From contig DASPJR010000195.1 in NCBI GenBank assembly GCA_035628505.1, positions 1 through 17,522 on the forward strand: 17,522 nucleotides of DNA. The letters are read 5' to 3'. Below, in pieces: positions 13,671-17,522 of the stretch. The notes beneath the pieces were generated by a model, which saw only the letters and a program-made list of their open reading frames with translations, ran no database searches and was not told the origin of the DNA. Both the position numbers and the translations under genes were made by a program. The number at the start of each line of letters is the position of its first letter. Within the stretch, counting starts at the first letter, position 1. The stretch comes from DASPJR01 sp035628505. GTDB taxonomy: Bacteria; Planctomycetota; SZUA-567; H5-PLA8.

Positions 13671-14722
13671 AAAGGCGTGCTTTCTCTCCAAAGCGCTCGC
13701 GAGGTGCTGTGCTTCTTCTGGTGCTCGGCGCTGTGGCGCTGCTGTCTGTACTGGCTGTCGAGCTGGCTCATCGCGCGAATGTCGATGTGACGCGCAGCGT
13801 TCGCAGCAGCCGGGACACGTCGTTCAGGCGTACGCTGGATTCCGGTGCTGAAATTGCCAAGGCACTGATCCTGGAAGGTCGCAACAGCATGACATTCGAT
13901 TCGCAGCACGACGCATGGTCGCGTAACGTTCAGCATTCACTTCCGTCCGGTGAGCACCTATCTGTTCAGGTCGCGGACGAGTCCGGCAAGCTCAATCTTC
14001 TTAAGGCAGTCGGCAGCAGTGAGCAGGCGACACGCATGCGAAAATGTCTTGCGCGCCTTTTTGCGCGGCTGCGGCAGCTTGATTCTGAACGCGAACGCGA
14101 ATGGGAGAACGTCGAAACGGCGGTACGCAAGCGCATCGGCATTACTGAAGCCCCGCCCAAGCCCGGCGCAGCAACCGAGCAGCCATTTGAAATTGCTCCT
14201 CTGCTGACGCTGGATGGTTTGCGTGAGGCAGGCGTACCGGCGGAGTTCGTCTTTGGCTCGCGAGGTGGCCATGAGAACTCGCGCTGGGCTTTGTGCGACG
14301 TGCTCACGACATTCGGTGATGGACGGATAAATTTAAACACCGCGCCTGCGCCAGTACTGTATGCCATCGATGAGGAATACGACGATGCGCTTGTCAACAA
14401 TATTGAACTCTGGCGCGGCAAGCCAACAGGGGATGGGCAGCGTTCTGGAAAGTCGTTTGAGAAGCCTCAGGATCTGGAGCGTGTCGCCGGTGTAGTTCAG
14501 AAGCATTTGGTGAACGGTCAGGAGCAGATATTCAAGAACCTCTTCACGAAAGTTCAGGACCGGCTGAGCGTTTCGAGCACCTGCTTCTCAGCACAACTGA
14601 CGGCGCAGATTGAAGGCCGCTCCAGAGTAGCCTGGGTGTTCTTCGATAGCGCCGCTCATCAGCCGCAGCCAGGTCGTCCAAAAATGCCGAAAGTGATTGC
14701 GTTCGAGGAGATTGAGCCATGA
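13667..14722 (+). CDS. gspK: Type II secretion minor pseudopilin GspK
   Basis: A 351-residue protein from GTG 13667, overlapping the gspM stop (GTGA). The N-terminus is a class III (prepilin) leader: basic MKRRAFSPKRSRG, cleavage expected after Gly13, then the hydrophobic helix AVLLLVLGAVALLSVLAVEL. GspK uniquely lacks the Glu at +5 of other pseudopilins, and no Glu is seen there. Motifs DESGKLNLL and GDGRINLNTAPAPVL match the conserved GspK core, where the Leu-Asn-Thr-Ala-Pro segment is typical, with a helical insert between them. GspK caps the pseudopilus tip with GspI and GspJ, which are not in the window. A prepilin peptidase (GspO) would also be needed elsewhere. Confidence 0.92.
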   Translation: MKRRAFSPKRSRGAVLLLVLGAVALLSVLAVELAHRANVDVTRSVRSSRDTSFRRTLDSGAEIAKALILEGRNSMTFDSQHDAWSRNVQHSLPSGEHLSVQVADESGKLNLLKAVGSSEQATRMRKCLARLFARLRQLDSEREREWENVETAVRKRIGITEAPPKPGAATEQPFEIAPLLTLDGLREAGVPAEFVFGSRGGHENSRWALCDVLTTFGDGRINLNTAPAPVLYAIDEEYDDALVNNIELWRGKPTGDGQRSGKSFEKPQDLERVAGVVQKHLVNGQEQIFKNLFTKVQDRLSVSSTCFSAQLTAQIEGRSRVAWVFFDSAAHQPQPGRPKMPKVIAFEEIEP

Positions 14723-15267
14723 CACGCAAATCTGAACTTCTCTTAAGCCGTGTGCTGACAATAATCTCGATCTGCCTTATTTGTGCGGCGGCAGCACTGC
14801 TTGCACGAGTCTTTTTTACAGAACCTGAACCAACCCCGATTGCTCCCGTGGTTCTTTCAACGGCTCCTGCTGCTCTTCAGGAATTGCAAGCCAATCCCAA
14901 ACTTTCAAGGCTTACAGAGCTGCGCATGACGCGTACGGTGGTGCCAAGGATTGAGGTGGCTCCCAAGCCGCCTGCGCCCAATCTTGCGTCGTTGCTGCGC
15001 GTCAAGGGCATCATGGATTTCGGCAAATCGCAGAGCAACGAAGCGATCATCGAGATTCTGCGTGTCAACCAGACTCGGAGCTTTAAGGTCGGCGAAACTG
15101 TTCCGGATGCAGGTGCGACAATTACTAAAATCGATTCGGCAGTGACGTTTGCTTACGATGGGAAGTCTGTGCGGCTGGAAGTGAATGCAACTGAAAGCGC
15201 CGAACTGCCCACTGCCGGGATCGGCGGTGAGACGCTCAGCGACGGATCAGCTCGAAGCAAGCCATAG
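14719..15267 (+). CDS. gspC: Type II secretion connector protein GspC-like (HR domain, no PDZ)
   Basis: A 182-residue protein from ATG 14719, overlapping the gspK stop (ATGA). Residues about 8-32 are one membrane segment. A proline-rich periplasmic linker follows (about 33-88), then a compact beta domain at about 89-156 (LLRVKGIMDFGKS, ALI-like EAIIEILRVN, FKVGETVPDAGATI, VRLEVN). This fits the homology-region domain of GspC (PilP-like), which docks onto the N0 domain of GspD. There is no PDZ or coiled-coil domain after it, so the protein is shorter than the classical GspC, and PilP is the main alternative. Its place between gspK and gspD supports GspC. Confidence 0.8.
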   Translation: MTRKSELLLSRVLTIISICLICAAAALLARVFFTEPEPTPIAPVVLSTAPAALQELQANPKLSRLTELRMTRTVVPRIEVAPKPPAPNLASLLRVKGIMDFGKSQSNEAIIEILRVNQTRSFKVGETVPDAGATITKIDSAVTFAYDGKSVRLEVNATESAELPTAGIGGETLSDGSARSKP

Positions 15268-17360
15268 TGCGAATGGGGGGGAGCGTGAGGTATTTTGTTA
15301 AAGCCATAATGGCTGCACTGTTGATCCTTTCCGCTGCATCAGGCTGGGCCGGGGAGGACGAACAGAGAGTAAAGATCAATCTGGCGGGGCTGGATCTGGC
15401 AACTGTCGCAAAACAGGCGGAGCGCGTTACCAAGCGCAGCTTTCTGTTTGACGAGAACGTGCTGCGCGCCAAGCGTGTTACGCTGCAGAGCGACACGGCG
15501 ATTACCCCTGCCGAGTTTTACCGGGTCTTTCAGGCGGTCTGCCAGATGAATGGTCTTGCGATCATTCCTGTCGAAGGCGCAGGCATTAATCTGGAGAAAA
15601 TCGTTAACGCACAGGGAGCGGCAAAAGAGCCCGGCGCTCAGCCGGTGCTCATCCGCGGCGAGCAGCTCCCCGGCGGTGACGCGACGGTTTCTTACCTCGC
15701 CAAACTGCAGCATGTCAACGCCACGCGGATTATGACAGTGCTGACTCCGGCGCTATCGGCAACGGGCACGATCATGCAGGTGCCTAATACCGAATTGCTG
15801 ATGATAAATGACGTGGCATCCTCTGTGAAGCGCGTCGAAAAGCTGCTGGCCCTGCTCGATGTTCCCGGCGAAGCCACGACCACTGTGACAGTGCCGGTAG
15901 TCAACCTTTCCGTGGAAAAGGCACACTCGCAGCTCAATGATTACCTACAGGCTGCATCGAAAATCAGAAACGGCGAAGCAACGAAGGACAAGATCGCCAT
16001 TCTGAAGGACGAGCGCTTAAATCAGATGGTGCTGATTGGGCCACCTGCTGAAGTCAGGCAGGCGCAGGAGTTCCTCGGCCTGATCGACCGTGACGCGCCC
16101 GCTGCCCGGCGAACAATTCGGTATTACAAGCTCAAAAACGTGCCGGTAAAAGACATCGTCGACTATGTTGGGCAACTGCTGGGTGTCGCGCTCATGGCAC
16201 GAGGTGATCCGATTCCTCCTCAAGGAGGCCCAGTTCCGGTCGTACCTGTAGCTCCTTCGGCGGGAGGTCCTGTAGTTCCTGCAGTGCCCGTGGTTCCTGT
16301 TGGAGCGTTGAAGTCTCCTTCAGCTCCGGCCACTGCCGCAAAGCCAACCACCAAGGACTTTGTGCCTGCAGATATCATTCCGGTAGAAGGGCTAAACACG
16401 CTGGTAGTGGCTGGTGATGCAGCTGTGCATCAGGAAGTCGAAGCGATTCTGGCCAATTTGGACAAGCGAAAGGGCCAGGTGCTGATCGAAGTCGCGATCG
16501 TTCAAGTGACAGGTGACGATTCAATCGACCTTGGCGTTGAAGGGCTCGGTCTCAATGAGGTCAACGGAGATCGCAAGCTGCTCGATTACGGCAGCGGCTT
16601 CGGCCTTTCCAAACAGTCTGATACAAAGGGACGCGGGTTTCCCACCGAAGCGGTGCTTGATCATATTAGCGGCGGCGCTTTCCGTTTTGTTAAAGACGAT
16701 AAGCTGCAGATCGTTCTGAGCGCCATCGCTAACAAATCCAACGTTTCCATTGTCAGCCAGCCGCAACTGCTGGTGAATGATAACGAGGAGGCATCGTTCA
16801 CGACCAAGGTCAGTGAGCCGACCAGCACCAGTTCGGTGACTGCGGGAAACCCGATCATTTCCACCTTCAGTGGTTTCGCCGATGCGACAACGTCGCTGAA
16901 GATTACGCCGCACATTTCGCCTGACAATTACCTCAACCTTGAAATCGTTCAGACGTTTGAAGAATTCACGGGGGTATCCTCGGGTAATGGCGTGCCGCCA
17001 CCCAAGGTTTCGAACAATGCTACGACCAAAATCAGCATTCCGGATCGCAAGACCATAGTTATCGGCGGCTTCACGCGTGATTCATCAACCAATACGCGTG
17101 CAGGCATTCCCGGACTGATGCAGATACCTGGCGTCGGCAAGTTGTTTTCCAAGGAGAACAAGCGCAAGACGGCAAGCCGCCTTTACCTTTTTGTGCGGCC
17201 AAAGATCCTTAGCGCGCCCGACTTCGAAGATCTTCAGAATGCGTCCGAAACGAAGAAGAACGACATCGAGAAGCTGTCGCGGAAATCGAAGATAAAGGAC
17301 GAGATCAAGACAGGTATCGGACGGCAGGAGACCCGTGCGGAGGTCATCGAAGAAAAGTGA
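15267..17360 (+). CDS. gspD: Type II secretion outer-membrane secretin GspD
   Basis: A 697-residue protein; the GTG at 15267 shares a base with the gspC stop (TAG). An ATG at 15273 is an equally possible start. Signal peptide (about 1-28, ending GWA|GE), N0 (about 32-110), N1 (about 138-200), N2 (about 205-278), and N3 (about 285-400) with a Pro/Val-rich insert at 315-365. The secretin domain follows (about 402-660) with VSIVSQPQLLVNDNE, KITPHISPDNYLNLEI and the conserved IPGLMQIPGVGKLF. It forms the outer-membrane channel for folded proteins. It overlaps gspE (GTGA), implying translational coupling. No lipoprotein pilotin is seen in the window. Confidence 0.97.
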   Translation: MRMGGSVRYFVKAIMAALLILSAASGWAGEDEQRVKINLAGLDLATVAKQAERVTKRSFLFDENVLRAKRVTLQSDTAITPAEFYRVFQAVCQMNGLAIIPVEGAGINLEKIVNAQGAAKEPGAQPVLIRGEQLPGGDATVSYLAKLQHVNATRIMTVLTPALSATGTIMQVPNTELLMINDVASSVKRVEKLLALLDVPGEATTTVTVPVVNLSVEKAHSQLNDYLQAASKIRNGEATKDKIAILKDERLNQMVLIGPPAEVRQAQEFLGLIDRDAPAARRTIRYYKLKNVPVKDIVDYVGQLLGVALMARGDPIPPQGGPVPVVPVAPSAGGPVVPAVPVVPVGALKSPSAPATAAKPTTKDFVPADIIPVEGLNTLVVAGDAAVHQEVEAILANLDKRKGQVLIEVAIVQVTGDDSIDLGVEGLGLNEVNGDRKLLDYGSGFGLSKQSDTKGRGFPTEAVLDHISGGAFRFVKDDKLQIVLSAIANKSNVSIVSQPQLLVNDNEEASFTTKVSEPTSTSSVTAGNPIISTFSGFADATTSLKITPHISPDNYLNLEIVQTFEEFTGVSSGNGVPPPKVSNNATTKISIPDRKTIVIGGFTRDSSTNTRAGIPGLMQIPGVGKLFSKENKRKTASRLYLFVRPKILSAPDFEDLQNASETKKNDIEKLSRKSKIKDEIKTGIGRQETRAEVIEEK

Positions 17361-17522
17361 GCGGCGTTCCTAGTTCTGCACAGGCTGCCAATCTTAGCGG
17401 CGTTGTTGTTCCGCCGGAATTCCTTGAGCGCGTTCCGCTTCGCTTCGCGCGCGAGCACGCTACTGTAGCTATCGAAAAAAGGAGCACAGGCGATGGTACT
17501 GTGTACGTGCTTGCCAGCGGAT
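17357..17522 (+). CDS. gspE: Type II secretion ATPase GspE, N-terminal fragment (truncated by window edge)
   Basis: GTG 17357 overlaps the gspD stop by four bases (GTGA), and 55 codons are present before the edge. The visible N-terminus contains VVPPEFLERVPLRFAREHAT, matching the GspE/PilB N-terminal region where P-x-x-(F/L)-x-x-x-(V/I)-P-x-x-(F/Y)-A is usual. The Walker A ATPase core would lie downstream outside the window. GspE drives pseudopilus assembly and binds GspL. The call relies on this short segment plus position after the secretin. Confidence 0.8.
   Translation, partial: MSGVPSSAQAANLSGVVVPPEFLERVPLRFAREHATVAIEKRSTGDGTVYVLASG

Noticed and set aside
11836..17522. Type IV pilus pilM-N-O-P-Q operon instead of T2SS
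   Set aside because: A GspK with LNTAP motif and prepilin leader sits between the M- and C-like genes, and L is one fused protein rather than separate PilM and PilN, so T2SS fits better.

Overview
The window appears to come from a diderm (Gram-negative-type) bacterium, because it carries a type II secretion (T2SS) operon with an outer-membrane secretin. The mix of a giant PKD/RHS secreted protein and a rearranged T2SS operon is reminiscent of the Planctomycetota/Verrucomicrobiota group or Acidobacteriota. That placement is an inference from gene style only; no rRNA or other phylogenetic marker is present.

Left part (1-10619, minus strand): one uninterrupted reading frame fills more than 10.6 kb. 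It starts at an ATG at 10619 and runs off the left edge without a stop, giving at least 3,539 residues. I read this frame codon by codon and found no in-frame stop. In order, the protein has a signal peptide, a beta-rich (bactofilin-like or solenoid-like) N-terminal region, 27 tandem PKD/REJ-like Ig-fold repeats of about 93 residues, a beta-propeller-like module of about 318 residues inserted inside repeat 16, one divergent Ig-like domain, and the beginning of an RHS/YD-repeat shell. The RHS core and the C-terminal tip lie outside the window. Short plus-strand open frames in 1-10600 are antisense shadows of this repetitive gene.

Middle (10620-11835): an AT-rich 176 bp spacer, then a same-strand gene for a small DNA-binding protein with three helix-turn-helix-like units (10796-11389, minus). 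A 446 bp divergent intergenic region follows, holding a plausible sigma70-type promoter and small palindromes ahead of the plus-strand operon.

Right part (11836-17522, plus strand): a tightly overlapped T2SS operon in the order gspL-gspM-gspK-gspC-gspD-gspE (the last truncated by the window edge). Every junction overlaps by 1-4 bases, and five of the six genes start with GTG. L, M and C are inner-membrane platform and connector parts, K is a minor pseudopilin, D is the outer-membrane secretin and E the ATPase. The T2SS moves folded, Sec- or Tat-exported proteins across the outer membrane. The divergent giant protein has a Sec-type signal peptide, so it is a natural candidate substrate, but the sequence shows only proximity.
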